Shown here in pieces: positions 15,964 to 22,174 of a stretch of DNA of 22,174 bases. This stretch comes from Ruminococcaceae bacterium UBA1227 (lineage in GTDB: Bacteria; Bacillota; Clostridia; Oscillospirales; Acutalibacteraceae): contig DBWX01000013.1 in NCBI GenBank assembly GCA_002309175.1, positions 3,505 to 25,678 on the forward strand, read 5' to 3'. The position numbers and the translations under genes are program-made. Numbering within the stretch: the stretch's first letter is position 1; each line of letters opens with the position of its first letter. The notes beneath the pieces were generated by a model. It ran no database searches. It was not told the origin of the DNA and saw only the letters and a program-made list of their open reading frames with translations.

Positions 15964-16039
15964 GCTGGAATAGCTCAGTTGGTAGAGCAGCGCATTCGTA
16001 ATGCGCAGGTCGCGTGTTCGAGTCACGTTTCCAGCTCCA
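15964..16039 (+). tRNA. tRNA-Thr (anticodon CGT)
   Basis: A full cloverleaf can be drawn: acceptor GCTGGAA (15964-15970) pairs with TTCCAGC (16029-16035); D stem GCTC/GAGC; anticodon stem GCGCA/TGCGC around loop TTCGTAA, anticodon CGT at 15997-15999 (reads ACG, threonine); T stem GCGTG/CACGT with loop TTCGAGT. The discriminator base is T and CCA is encoded (16037-16039). No terminator follows; the next gene's ribosome binding site begins about 11 bases later. Confidence 0.97.
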
Positions 16040-16064
16040 ATATTATCCCAATGGAGGGATACCC

Positions 16065-16856
16065 ATGAAGATGAACAGAGAGCGCGTAGAGAAAATCATC
16101 TCAAAGTACCTCGGCGGCATTTTCTTCTTCAACACCATTATAGACGTAAACGACGACTACTGTATTACGTTTTACGGTGAAGAAAAGTCAGCCGAGCGCA
16201 CCTTTGCGGAATTTCTCACCGAGGCGCGCGAACTGGTCCATCCTCTTTTTTTAAACAGGTTTGAGAGTGAGATGAATCTTGATAATCTCAAGGCCTGCTA
16301 CAGAGAAAGCCGCATCCTGCGTGCCGAGCTTCTCATACAAAACGGGGAGGACGGCCAGTACCACTGGTATCGCGGACGTTTAGTACCCATTGACGACGGA
16401 ACCGGCCACATGGTCTTCTTCCTCAATGCTATCATTGTCGACGATGACGTCAGAAGAAACGAGGAAAACAGGTCCGAGATGTTCAACAAGGCCGTCATAG
16501 ACCGCCTTCTCTACAACTATATCCTTGTCTATGTCATAGACCTCTCAAACGGCATGAGCCGCCTCGTCTATTCGACTGAAGGTGACGAGTACGATGTATA
16601 CGCCAAAGCCTTCAAGTCGCACCTGGACATGATGAAAGACCTCAAAAACACCTATGTCTCTGACGACTTCCTGACTCCGTTTGAGCGATTCATGGACTAC
16701 GGTTACATAAAAAAACAGCTCGACTCGGACAAGGACAGGCTGGTACTCATCTTCAGGGACAAGAACGGCACCGCTTTCGAGATGCTCGTCTCAAAGTATC
16801 CCGAGTACGCGGACGACTATCCCCTCGTCATATTCTCACTCAAGGAACTCAGTTAA
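16065..16856 (+). CDS. Orphan PAS-like sensory protein, no output domain seen
   Basis: Not assigned to a named family. The ATG at 16065 is preceded by GGAGGGA (16053-16059). The frame is open back into the tRNA, which cannot be coding. The 263-residue product is soluble. Residues 1 to about 130 resemble a PAS fold of the kind found in Clostridia signalling proteins: FFFNTIIDVNDDYCITFYG at the start, and HWYRGRLVPIDDGTGHMVFFLNAIIVDDD, the typical terminal PAS strands. A linker helix (about 131-150, charged) leads to a second half starting YNYILVYVIDLSNGMSRLVY, which looks like the beginning of another PAS-like domain. In related proteins such domains precede GGDEF or kinase outputs; here the protein ends at LKELS with none. 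It may act by partner binding. It is closed by the terminator at 16860-16895. Confidence 0.75.
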   Translation: MKMNRERVEKIISKYLGGIFFFNTIIDVNDDYCITFYGEEKSAERTFAEFLTEARELVHPLFLNRFESEMNLDNLKACYRESRILRAELLIQNGEDGQYHWYRGRLVPIDDGTGHMVFFLNAIIVDDDVRRNEENRSEMFNKAVIDRLLYNYILVYVIDLSNGMSRLVYSTEGDEYDVYAKAFKSHLDMMKDLKNTYVSDDFLTPFERFMDYGYIKKQLDSDKDRLVLIFRDKNGTAFEMLVSKYPEYADDYPLVIFSLKELS

Positions 16857-16859
16857 ACT

Positions 16860-16895
16860 AAAAACTCCCGGCCGCCGGCCGGGAGTTATTTTTAT
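16860..16895. terminator. Bidirectional terminator between the PAS-like gene and pilT
   Basis: AACTCCCGGCC (16864-16874) and GGCCGGGAGTT (16878-16888) form an 11-bp GC-rich stem with a 3-nt loop, A's before and TATTTTTATTT after. It lies between two convergent genes and overlaps the end of the pilT transcript (stop codon at 16892-16894). Confidence 0.92.
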
Positions 16896-17965
16896 TTCTT
16901 CATCGCAATCTTTTTCTTCAGGAGATCGGCATTGAGGGCAAACTTTATCGCGTTCGCCTCGGAGATGATTCCCCTGTCAAAAAGATCGTATATGCTCGTG
17001 TCCATCGAGACCATGCCCTCGGCGGCCGATGTCGCGATTATCGAGTCTATCTGATGGACCTTTGACTCACGGATCATATTGCGTATGGCACTGTTTAAGT
17101 TCATGACCTCGAAGGCCGGAACAATAGAGCCGTCAACCGTGGGTATGAGCTGCTGCGAGACCACGCACTGAAGGAGCTGAGCCAGCTGCACGCGGATCTG
17201 CTGCTGCTGATTCGGCGGGAAGACGTCGATGACACGGTCTATCGTGTTCGAAGCGCCGACCGTGTGCAGCGTTGAGATGACGAGGTGTCCGGTCTCGGCA
17301 GCCGTCATGGCCGTCTTGATAGTCTCGTAGTCGCGCATCTCACCGACGAGGATTACATCGGGAGCCTGACGCAGGCAGGCGCGCAGGGCGGAGACATAGT
17401 CCTCCGAGTCGGAGCCTATCTCGCGCTGCGAGATTACACACTTGTCATTCCTGTGAAGGTACTCGAGAGGCTCCTCGAGAGTGATTATATGTCCGTTCCT
17501 CGTCCTGTTTATGCGGTCGATTATGCACGCGAGGGTCGTGGACTTACCGCCGCCGGCGGGGCCGGTGACGAGGACAAGTCCCTTCGTCTTCTCGGCTATC
17601 GACATGACGGACTCGGGAATACCGAGGTCCTTGTAATTCGGGATGTCGAAGGAGACGAGACGGATTACCGCGGCAAGCGTGCCGCGCTGTTTATAAGTAC
17701 TTACACGGAAACGTGAGAGGCCGGAGATGGCGAGAGAGAAGTCGTCGTCACCGGTCTTTAAAAGTTTGTCCATGGGACGTCCCGCGGTGTCGTACATCTC
17801 CTCAACAAGGGAGCGTGCGTCAGCCACTTTCAGAGGCTCGTCGCCCGAGCCGTCTACGGGCATGATTATGCCCTTCACCTTATAGCTTAAAGGCAAAGCG
17901 GTAATAACGAAGATATCCGAGGCCTGCTGCTCTACAGCGCCGCGAAGTAGTGTCAATAAATCCAT
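16892..17965 (-). CDS. pilT: Type IV pilus retraction ATPase PilT
   Basis: Hexameric cytoplasmic ATPase that powers pilus disassembly. It is 357 residues, standard for PilT. It has an N-terminal PAS-like domain (1 to about 110), Walker A GPAGGGKST (135-143), the Asp box ITLEEPLEY (160-168), Walker B DVILVGEMRD (203-212) and the His box HLVISTLHT (227-235). The retraction-specific AIRNLIRE motif is present as AIRNMIRE, which distinguishes it from the assembly ATPase PilB. The start overlaps the stop of the preceding gene by one base (TAATG). It is the last gene of the minus-strand pilus cluster. No pilB/gspE or prepilin peptidase is present in the window, so the assembly ATPase must be encoded elsewhere. 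Confidence 0.94.
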   Translation of the reverse strand: MDLLTLLRGAVEQQASDIFVITALPLSYKVKGIIMPVDGSGDEPLKVADARSLVEEMYDTAGRPMDKLLKTGDDDFSLAISGLSRFRVSTYKQRGTLAAVIRLVSFDIPNYKDLGIPESVMSIAEKTKGLVLVTGPAGGGKSTTLACIIDRINRTRNGHIITLEEPLEYLHRNDKCVISQREIGSDSEDYVSALRACLRQAPDVILVGEMRDYETIKTAMTAAETGHLVISTLHTVGASNTIDRVIDVFPPNQQQQIRVQLAQLLQCVVSQQLIPTVDGSIVPAFEVMNLNSAIRNMIRESKVHQIDSIIATSAAEGMVSMDTSIYDLFDRGIISEANAIKFALNADLLKKKIAMKK

Positions 17966-18426
17966 TATGAATCACCGTCCCAGAGATGTATTTCACCGTC
18001 GGCACTCCAGTCAGCGACATTCACGAGCTCCCACTTCTCCGTGACAAGCTCACCGCCGCCGTAAAGCAGTTCCACCTGAAGTTCCTGGTTTTCGTCCATT
18101 TTCTGCGCGTACGCGAAGCGGCAGCCGTCGCCTTCGATGGTGGCCGTAACGCCTATATCGGCGCTGTTTACGGCCTCGGCGGCACCCGATACGCTGCCGC
18201 TGTCCGCGATTATCTCGCGGATCTTACCCTCGGTTATGACTGCCCTCGTGTCCGCGTCATAATACGCCTTGACGTACTCTGCGGACTTGTCTGCGAGCTT
18301 GTACTCATGGTTCGCGGTAATGAAGGTCAGCACCGCGAAGATGGTAAGGCAGAGGACCGAAAAGACCATTATGATACTGGCACTGCCTATGTTTATGCCT
18401 GAAGGCCTTCTTTCATTCTGTTCCAT
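17965..18426 (-). CDS. Type IV pilus cluster membrane-anchored protein (pilin-like accessory, 153 aa)
   Basis: Function unknown. The ATG at 18426 follows AAAGGAGG nine bases upstream and overlaps the previous stop (TGATG); an upstream in-frame start at 18459 lies inside the previous gene and lacks this site. After a short charged N-terminus comes INIGSASIIMVFSVL, then a single hydrophobic helix (about residues 13-38), then an Ala/Tyr-rich helix (ADKSAEYVKAYYDADTRA) and a beta-rich C-terminal part. The layout (short leader, hydrophobic helix, amphipathic continuation, globular head) is that of a minor pilin, but no Glu at +5 or clear GFTLxE site is present. Its place directly before pilT and among other such genes supports a pilus role. 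Confidence 0.72.
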   Translation of the reverse strand: MEQNERRPSGINIGSASIIMVFSVLCLTIFAVLTFITANHEYKLADKSAEYVKAYYDADTRAVITEGKIREIIADSGSVSGAAEAVNSADIGVTATIEGDGCRFAYAQKMDENQELQVELLYGGGELVTEKWELVNVADWSADGEIHLWDGDS

Positions 18427-18860
18427 CAGTCCGCCTCCTTTCCTGCGCTCGCTGCGCAAACCATGGAAAAGAGTTCGTTGCCGACGCGGTCATAGACGAC
18501 TATCTGCGCCTCTGTGAAATACTCCTCGGAGTGCTCCTTCAGAGTCGCGCGGTATGCGCCCTTGTACTCCTCGGCCATCGTCCAGTCCTTGTCATAGTAG
18601 ACGGTGTAGACACCGTCGTAGTCCGTGGCATAGGGGTAGACGGCCGAGATGTCGGCTCCGTCAAGTTTCTGCGCCTTGTAGCACTCGGCAAGGCTCTCGG
18701 CGGCAAAACTTGCGTTTGTTATGTCGCGCGAAAGGTTTGTCTTTACCTTCGCGCTCGAGAAAATCTTCATGCAGATTCCCGCCGAGAGCGAGAAGAACAT
18801 GAGGACTATGATAAGCTCCATCAGGAAGAGGGATGACTTGGAGCGGGTTTTCATTTTCAC
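18426..18860 (-). CDS. Prepilin-like (minor pseudopilin) protein, 144 aa
   Basis: Likely pilus subunit or priming minor pilin. The start is a GTG at 18860: GGAGGTGA lies nine bases upstream and the GTG overlaps the previous stop by four bases (GTGA). The ATG at 18854 is 15 bases from that site. The N-terminus is basic (MKMKTRSK), followed by SSLFLMELIIVLMFFSLSAG: a class III-like leader with Glu at +5 if cleavage is after Ser10, but Ser instead of the usual Gly at -1. The hydrophobic helix covers about residues 11-33. The C-terminal head is Tyr- and Glu-rich with strands typical of pseudopilins. The gene overlaps its downstream neighbour by one base. Confidence 0.75.
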   Translation of the reverse strand: MKMKTRSKSSLFLMELIIVLMFFSLSAGICMKIFSSAKVKTNLSRDITNASFAAESLAECYKAQKLDGADISAVYPYATDYDGVYTVYYDKDWTMAEEYKGAYRATLKEHSEEYFTEAQIVVYDRVGNELFSMVCAASAGKEAD

Positions 18861-19345
18861 GCCGCGTCACCTCCCATTCCGGAAGCAACATGGAGAGTCA
18901 CAAATGCGGTCTTGCCGCTCTCTCCCGTGCAGATAACCTTCAGCAGGTTATCCTTCTGCACAAACTCAAGCTTTTCAGCCTCAACGATTAAAAGACCGTC
19001 AGCGGGCTTGAAGGGCTGGCCCTTCTCGACCATGATCTCCCTTACCTCACCGTCCGTGCAGTAGATATAAGTCGTGTAGTCCAGGCCGCCCATCTGCTCA
19101 TCGACAGCGAGGGCTTTGATACCGTCAATATCGGCGATGTAGACCCTGCCGCTCTCATCGTAGTGATTCACCTTGGCGGTGATATACGAGAGGCATGTGC
19201 GCTCCTGGTATCTCTCTGTCATGACAGTCTGAGTGTCCTTGTATACGCCCGCTCCGCTCATTAAAACGAAGAGTACGGTAACGGCAAATACAGCAAAGAG
19301 GACAAGTGTAAACAGGCTGTCTACGGTCATACTCACTCTCTTCAT
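18857..19345 (-). CDS. DUF4860-like type IV pilus cluster protein (162 aa)
   Basis: Function unknown. The sequence resembles the DUF4860 proteins found in clostridial pilus clusters: basic N-terminus, one long hydrophobic helix (residues 9-33, SLFTLVLFAVFAVTVLFVLM), then GAGVYKDTQTVM, a conserved-looking region CLSYITAKVNHYD, and a beta-rich head with alternating hydrophobic strands (TTYIYCTDGEVREIMV, LEFVQKDNLLKVICTGE). This looks like a pilin-type head without a GFTLxE leader. A GGAGGAGA ribosome binding site precedes the ATG, which overlaps the preceding stop (ATGA). Family assignment is from memory of the pattern, not from a search. Confidence 0.7.
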   Translation of the reverse strand: MKRVSMTVDSLFTLVLFAVFAVTVLFVLMSGAGVYKDTQTVMTERYQERTCLSYITAKVNHYDESGRVYIADIDGIKALAVDEQMGGLDYTTYIYCTDGEVREIMVEKGQPFKPADGLLIVEAEKLEFVQKDNLLKVICTGESGKTAFVTLHVASGMGGDAA

Positions 19346-19692
19346 GGGGCAGTCTCCTCCCCTTCTTCGAGCTCTATGACCTGCATGTCCGGCATGATGT
19401 TTGAGGCAAATGCCACATAGCCGATTGCATATTTATCCTTGTCATAGGTCAGACCGTAATTCTCCTCCAGGTACTGCACGCTTGAAGGGTATGCACCCTC
19501 AAGGGCATAGCAGGAGACAACCGCCTTGCGGAGATTATCCTCAAGAACCTTCCTGCCTTCCGAGGCGGAGTTCTTCTCGGCACTGCTTATGCCGTAAATA
19601 AAGAATCCGAAGACGGCCACAAAGAAAATTATGGCCATAAGGTGTCCTCTAAGGACTTCGGACACCGAACGTTTTCTGACTTTAGTTTCCAT
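19342..19692 (-). CDS. Small membrane-anchored pilus cluster protein (116 aa)
   Basis: Function unknown. It has a basic N-terminus, one membrane helix at about residues 18-36 (HLMAIIFFVAVFGFFIYGI), a helical region (EGRKVLEDNLRKAVVSCYALEG) and a short head beginning AYPSSVQYLEENYG. The YP-x-S-x2-YL-x3-YG pattern resembles heads of small type II secretion/pilin-like proteins in Clostridia. No Glu +5 leader is seen. The start is supported by GAGG about seven bases upstream of the ATG. It lies 18 bp after pilC and overlaps the DUF4860-like gene by four bases. Confidence 0.7.
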   Translation of the reverse strand: METKVRKRSVSEVLRGHLMAIIFFVAVFGFFIYGISSAEKNSASEGRKVLEDNLRKAVVSCYALEGAYPSSVQYLEENYGLTYDKDKYAIGYVAFASNIMPDMQVIELEEGEETAP

Positions 19693-19710
19693 TTAAAAAC
19701 CTCGTTGTCC

Positions 19711-20751
19711 TCAGCCTATGGTTGTCATTATGCTCATGAGCGGGAGCATTACCGAAAGAAGTATAATGCCTACGATAACCGACATGATGATAACAAGTGT
19801 CGGCTCGACTTTATTGATTACGGACTCGATGTTCTCGTCCACCTCTTCCTCGCTGCGGCGGGCAATCTCGTCCATTACGGTGTCGGCAGTACCGGTCTTG
19901 AAGCCTATGGAGAGCATGCGGCAGTACATGCTGCCGAAGATCTCCGCCTTCGCGACGGCGTCGACGAAGAGGTCGCCGTTTTTAATATACTCGCGGCATT
20001 TCGCAATGCGGCCGAGCATAACCGGATTCTCGGTTATGCGCTCAACCATTTCGAGTGACTCCTCGGTGTCAAGACCTGAGGCGAGCGTCATGGCCATGCC
20101 GTTCGCGAAGCGCGCTGAGGCGATCTTCTTCGAGAGTTTTCTGTTTGATGTGACCTTGCTCCAGAAGTTCGAGAACTTCAAAGCGAGGCTCGGCACTGCG
20201 CTGATTACGACGCCGACTATCGCGATGGCGACGACCACCGCGAGAATTACGGCGGCGTACCTCGTGACGCCCGTGCCGAAGCGCATAATGCTTACGGCGA
20301 GAGGGCTCATCTCGGCGCCGAGCTCCTTAAACACATCGTTGAATATCGGGAGTACCTTCGTGATAAGGACTCCGATTACAAGGAGAAGCATGAACATAAG
20401 CACAAGCGGATAGACAACCGCGCTCTTTATGCTGCGGGTTATCTGAACCTGGCGCATATAGTATGCGGAGAGAGCCTTCAAAACAGCCTCGAGGCGGCCC
20501 GTCTTTGAACCTATTTCAATCATCTCAACGAGATACTTCGGGAAGCATCCGGCCTCCTCGAGAGCGACCTCGAGGCTCGTGCCGGCATCCATCTTGTCAT
20601 AGAGACCCTGCAGCATCTCTTTTAAGTCTTTGTCCGTCTCATCCTGAGCGAGCATGAAGAGTCCCTCACCGAGCGAGATACCCGCCTTGAGGCAGAGAGA
20701 GAGCTCCATACAGAAGGAAGAGAGATAAGGTCCGTCAAGTTGTCTTGCCAT
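19711..20751 (-). CDS. pilC: Type IV pilus/type II secretion inner-membrane platform protein PilC (GspF family)
   Basis: Polytopic membrane protein on which the pilus ATPases act. It has 346 residues from the ATG at 20751, preceded by AGGAGA six bases upstream; a TTG seven codons earlier overlaps the upstream stop and was not used. Two GspF domains are visible: the first at about residues 10-131 (LCLKAGISLGEGLFML, GSKTGRLEAVLKAL), the second at about 213-342 (FANGMAMTLASGLDTEESLE, IGFKTGTADTVMDEIA). Membrane helices lie at about 112-131, 166-187 and 318-342. Length is a little below the usual 400, mainly from a short N-terminus. It follows the transglutaminase-like gene by 17 bp. Confidence 0.92.
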   Translation of the reverse strand: MARQLDGPYLSSFCMELSLCLKAGISLGEGLFMLAQDETDKDLKEMLQGLYDKMDAGTSLEVALEEAGCFPKYLVEMIEIGSKTGRLEAVLKALSAYYMRQVQITRSIKSAVVYPLVLMFMLLLVIGVLITKVLPIFNDVFKELGAEMSPLAVSIMRFGTGVTRYAAVILAVVVAIAIVGVVISAVPSLALKFSNFWSKVTSNRKLSKKIASARFANGMAMTLASGLDTEESLEMVERITENPVMLGRIAKCREYIKNGDLFVDAVAKAEIFGSMYCRMLSIGFKTGTADTVMDEIARRSEEEVDENIESVINKVEPTLVIIMSVIVGIILLSVMLPLMSIMTTIG

Positions 20752-20768
20752 TTCGTTTCTCCTTAGAA

Positions 20769-21662
20769 TCAATAGTAGTACATGGCGGCGTAACTGCCCT
20801 TCTGGGACCAGTCATACTTGTTGCCGCCGGTCGATGCAAATGTCGGATCCATGAGTTTCCATGAATTGCCGTCAAACTGGATTATTCCGTTCACCCAGCC
20901 TGAGCCTTTGACATATACGCTTATCCAGGCGTGGTATGTGCCTCCGTTGACGTTGCCCACGCATACCCTGGTCGGAAGGCCCTGGGTTCTCAGCATGGCA
21001 GCCATGGTTGAGGCGTAGTCAAAACAGATGCCGGATTTCGAGGCCCAGACACTGTTCAGGTTCGGTATATAAGCGGATGTCGATACCGATGAGGCCTTTC
21101 CGTAGTCATACTTGAAGTTGCCTACGACGTAGTTGTAGATGGCCTCTATCTTTGCGACCTCCGTGTCACAGCCTCTTGTGAGTTCGGCCGCGTAGCCCAC
21201 GCAGGGCGTGCCGCCGTTGTAGTTGCAGAATATGTTCGGCCTGTAGAACGCGGCCGTCGAGTAGGACAGCGTGACCGGAAGCGCGAGCGAGCCCGCAACC
21301 GCGTACTGGTTGCCTCCGTCGTTCGCCAGAACCTTTATGTTGTAGGTTCCGTTGCCATTTGTCAGCGGCAGGGTCTCCCATCCGGTCGAGAAGATCGGAT
21401 AAGTCGGGGTCGGACCCTCGGGAGTCGCTATCTGAACCCTGACATTCGAGTGGGCTCCGCTGTACTTAATCATGATGTAGCCGTCAGCGGAGTTCGAGTA
21501 ATCTATTACCGTTCCGTCCGAAAAAGTCTCTGTCGCGGTACCCGGCGCCGAGGTTCCTATAACCTGCGGCGGATAATATGAAGTTGACTTTGCCGTTGTC
21601 GCGGCAGTGGTCTTTGCCTGCGTCGTCTGCTGCTGGCCGCCGGATCCCTGGCTTTCGGAACC
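20769..21662 (-). CDS. Transglutaminase-like domain protein in the pilus cluster (5' end missing or replaced)
   Basis: Papain-like transglutaminase-core protein. The triad is visible: Cys codon at 21024-21026 (SGICFDYAS), His at 20931-20933 (TYHAWISVYV), Asp at 20847-20849 (LMDPTFAS). Upstream come a region NKYDWSQ-terminated domain, a beta-rich domain (SNSADGYIMIKYSG, VRVQIATP) and a Gln/Thr/Ala linker (GSGGQQQTTQAKTTAATTAK). Such proteins are usually exported, with a signal or lipobox before the linker. Here the frame stays open to an ATG at 21938, but upstream of about 21660 it is antisense to plus-strand coding sequence of different codon use, and no signal peptide or ribosome binding site appears. 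I therefore give only the supported portion and treat the gene as 5'-truncated at a junction. Substrate could be a surface protein or pilin; possible activity is protease, peptidoglycan amidase or crosslinking. Confidence 0.75.
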   Translation of the reverse strand, partial: GSESQGSGGQQQTTQAKTTAATTAKSTSYYPPQVIGTSAPGTATETFSDGTVIDYSNSADGYIMIKYSGAHSNVRVQIATPEGPTPTYPIFSTGWETLPLTNGNGTYNIKVLANDGGNQYAVAGSLALPVTLSYSTAAFYRPNIFCNYNGGTPCVGYAAELTRGCDTEVAKIEAIYNYVVGNFKYDYGKASSVSTSAYIPNLNSVWASKSGICFDYASTMAAMLRTQGLPTRVCVGNVNGGTYHAWISVYVKGSGWVNGIIQFDGNSWKLMDPTFASTGGNKYDWSQKGSYAAMYYY

Positions 21663-21713
21663 GCTGCTTATTTCCGCGGGATTTTCCGTCGGCTTGAGGA
21701 AAAAAACGCCTGA
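21639..21713 (+). other. Possible 3' end of a plus-strand gene from the foreign-looking right end
   Basis: Frame 3 reads AGSLAFGTAAYFRGIFRRLEEKNA and stops at TGA 21711-21713. The hydrophobic stretch followed by a charged tail looks like a genuine protein C-terminus, and the codons (GGA, TCC, CTG, TTC, CGG, GGG) match the plus-strand gene at 21796. It lies antisense to the linker of the transglutaminase gene, so only one of the two can be native at each base. Its true 5' end cannot be seen. Confidence 0.3.
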
Positions 21714-21715
21714 CC
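21640..21715. other. Putative junction between two sequences of different origin
   Basis: To the left, minus-strand transglutaminase coding with the local codon style; to the right, plus-strand coding rich in CGG, CTG and GGG. The break is somewhere in this interval. A GGATCC hexamer lies at 21642-21647. No insertion-sequence ends, direct repeats or tRNA/attachment site are visible here. Confidence 0.5.
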
Positions 21716-21795
21716 GCGCGGACCCGTCCGCGTTCCGGATTCCTTCCGTTTCCGAAAAATCATCCGGCAGCCCGCCGGGAAGGGAGCGCAGCCTC

Positions 21796-22174
21796 ATGAA
21801 AATTGCCCGCGTTCTGATTATCGTCACGGTGACCATGCTGGTTTTCGGGATCGTCTTTCTGATCTTTTCCGTCCATTCCCGGCTGAAGGGAACCGAATAC
21901 CAGTTCCAGGTGGACGCCGTCCTGACCGCAGCCTCCATTGCCAGTGAGGAGGATCCCCTGACCGTGGATCCGGAGCGTTCCGTCGTCGCCGAATACGGCG
22001 GAAAGCGGACCGTGGTGGTTCCGGGGAACTTCCGGGCCCTCTCCTCCTATCTCCGGAAGGATGCCGCAAGCATGCCTTTTCTCTCCGCGGACCGGGAGAA
22101 GGCGCTGAAGCTCACAGTCTGCGGAGAAGCGGTCTTTTATATTGCTCCGAAGGACGATACCGGGGACGTTCTTG
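21796..22174 (+). CDS. Membrane-anchored protein of unknown function (partial, runs off right edge)
   Basis: Not recognised. From the ATG at 21796 the frame is open for 126 codons to the window edge. A ribosome binding site GAAGGGAG (21779-21786) precedes it by 9 bases. The N-terminus is MKIARV followed by one strongly hydrophobic helix (LIIVTVTMLVFGIVFLIF, residues 7-24), then SVHSRLKG and a soluble part, so it is probably a signal-anchored extracytoplasmic protein. Visible strands include RTVVVPGNFRALSSYLRKD and ALKLTVCGEAVFYIAPKDD. Five of its seven Arg codons are CGG and most Leu codons are CTG, unlike all left-hand genes; glgP, for example, has no CGG. This points to another genome or a recently acquired segment. 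Confidence 0.65.
   Translation, partial: MKIARVLIIVTVTMLVFGIVFLIFSVHSRLKGTEYQFQVDAVLTAASIASEEDPLTVDPERSVVAEYGGKRTVVVPGNFRALSSYLRKDAASMPFLSADREKALKLTVCGEAVFYIAPKDDTGDVL

Noticed and set aside
16014..16064. Upstream start for the PAS-like gene
   Set aside because: It lies within the tRNA-Thr T arm and acceptor stem; the ATG at 16065 has a good ribosome binding site.
21663..21938. N-terminal extension of the transglutaminase-like gene to the ATG at 21938
   Set aside because: It is antisense to better plus-strand coding, has no ribosome binding site or signal peptide, and reads as Arg/Thr-rich nonsense.

Overview
The window suggests a strictly anaerobic, fermentative Gram-positive bacterium of the class Clostridia (Bacillota), probably a gut member of the Oscillospiraceae/Lachnospiraceae type. 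The reasons are the rimO-pgsA gene pair, a NhaC-type antiporter, an iron-dependent alcohol dehydrogenase, glycogen phosphorylase with an intracellular GH13 enzyme, a DUF4860-like pilus cluster, AGGAGG-type ribosome binding sites and sigma-A promoters. The taxon is an inference from gene content, since no marker gene could be searched.

Layout. (1) 1-2080, minus strand: a small unknown gene, rimO and pgsA (cut by the left edge) form one operon. Its promoter sits inside the terminator hairpin of gdhA. (2) 2180-3526, minus: gdhA. A 257-bp divergent regulatory region (3527-3783) separates it from an Fe-alcohol dehydrogenase (3784-5034, plus). That region holds a strong gdhA promoter with a LacI-like palindrome in its spacer and four CTTGCAA heptamers, two of them forming a dyad. 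(3) 5140-9496, plus: glycogen phosphorylase and a GH13 alpha-glucan hydrolase, a two-gene glycogen/maltodextrin breakdown operon. (4) 9567-12133, plus: zapA and an RlhA-like U32 protein, closed by a perfect 15-bp bidirectional terminator. (5) 12186-15827, minus: lipoprotein, FabG-like SDR, dUTPase and NhaC antiporter, tightly packed. (6) 15964-16856, plus: tRNA-Thr(CGT) followed within 26 bp by a gene for an orphan PAS-like sensor protein. (7) 16892 to about 21660, minus: a type IV pilus cluster. In transcription order it encodes a transglutaminase-like protein, PilC, four small membrane-anchored pilin-like or accessory proteins, and the retraction ATPase PilT. Six of these genes are complete and five of them are joined by overlapping stop/start codons.

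(8) From about 21640 to the right end the sequence changes character. The minus-strand transglutaminase frame loses any native-looking N-terminus. Coding signal switches to the plus strand: a protein tail ending at 21713, then a new membrane-anchored protein starting at 21796. Codon use there (CGG Arg, CTG Leu, GGG/GGA Gly) differs from every other gene in the window. This is either an assembly or library chimera or a recent insertion/rearrangement boundary, and it should be resolved before the transglutaminase gene or the last open frame is interpreted.

The left 21.6 kb is mostly recognisable core metabolism. The parts that are not routine are the pilus cluster with its transglutaminase-like partner, the orphan PAS-like protein co-transcribed with a tRNA, the gdhA control region, promoters embedded in upstream terminators, and the right-end discontinuity.
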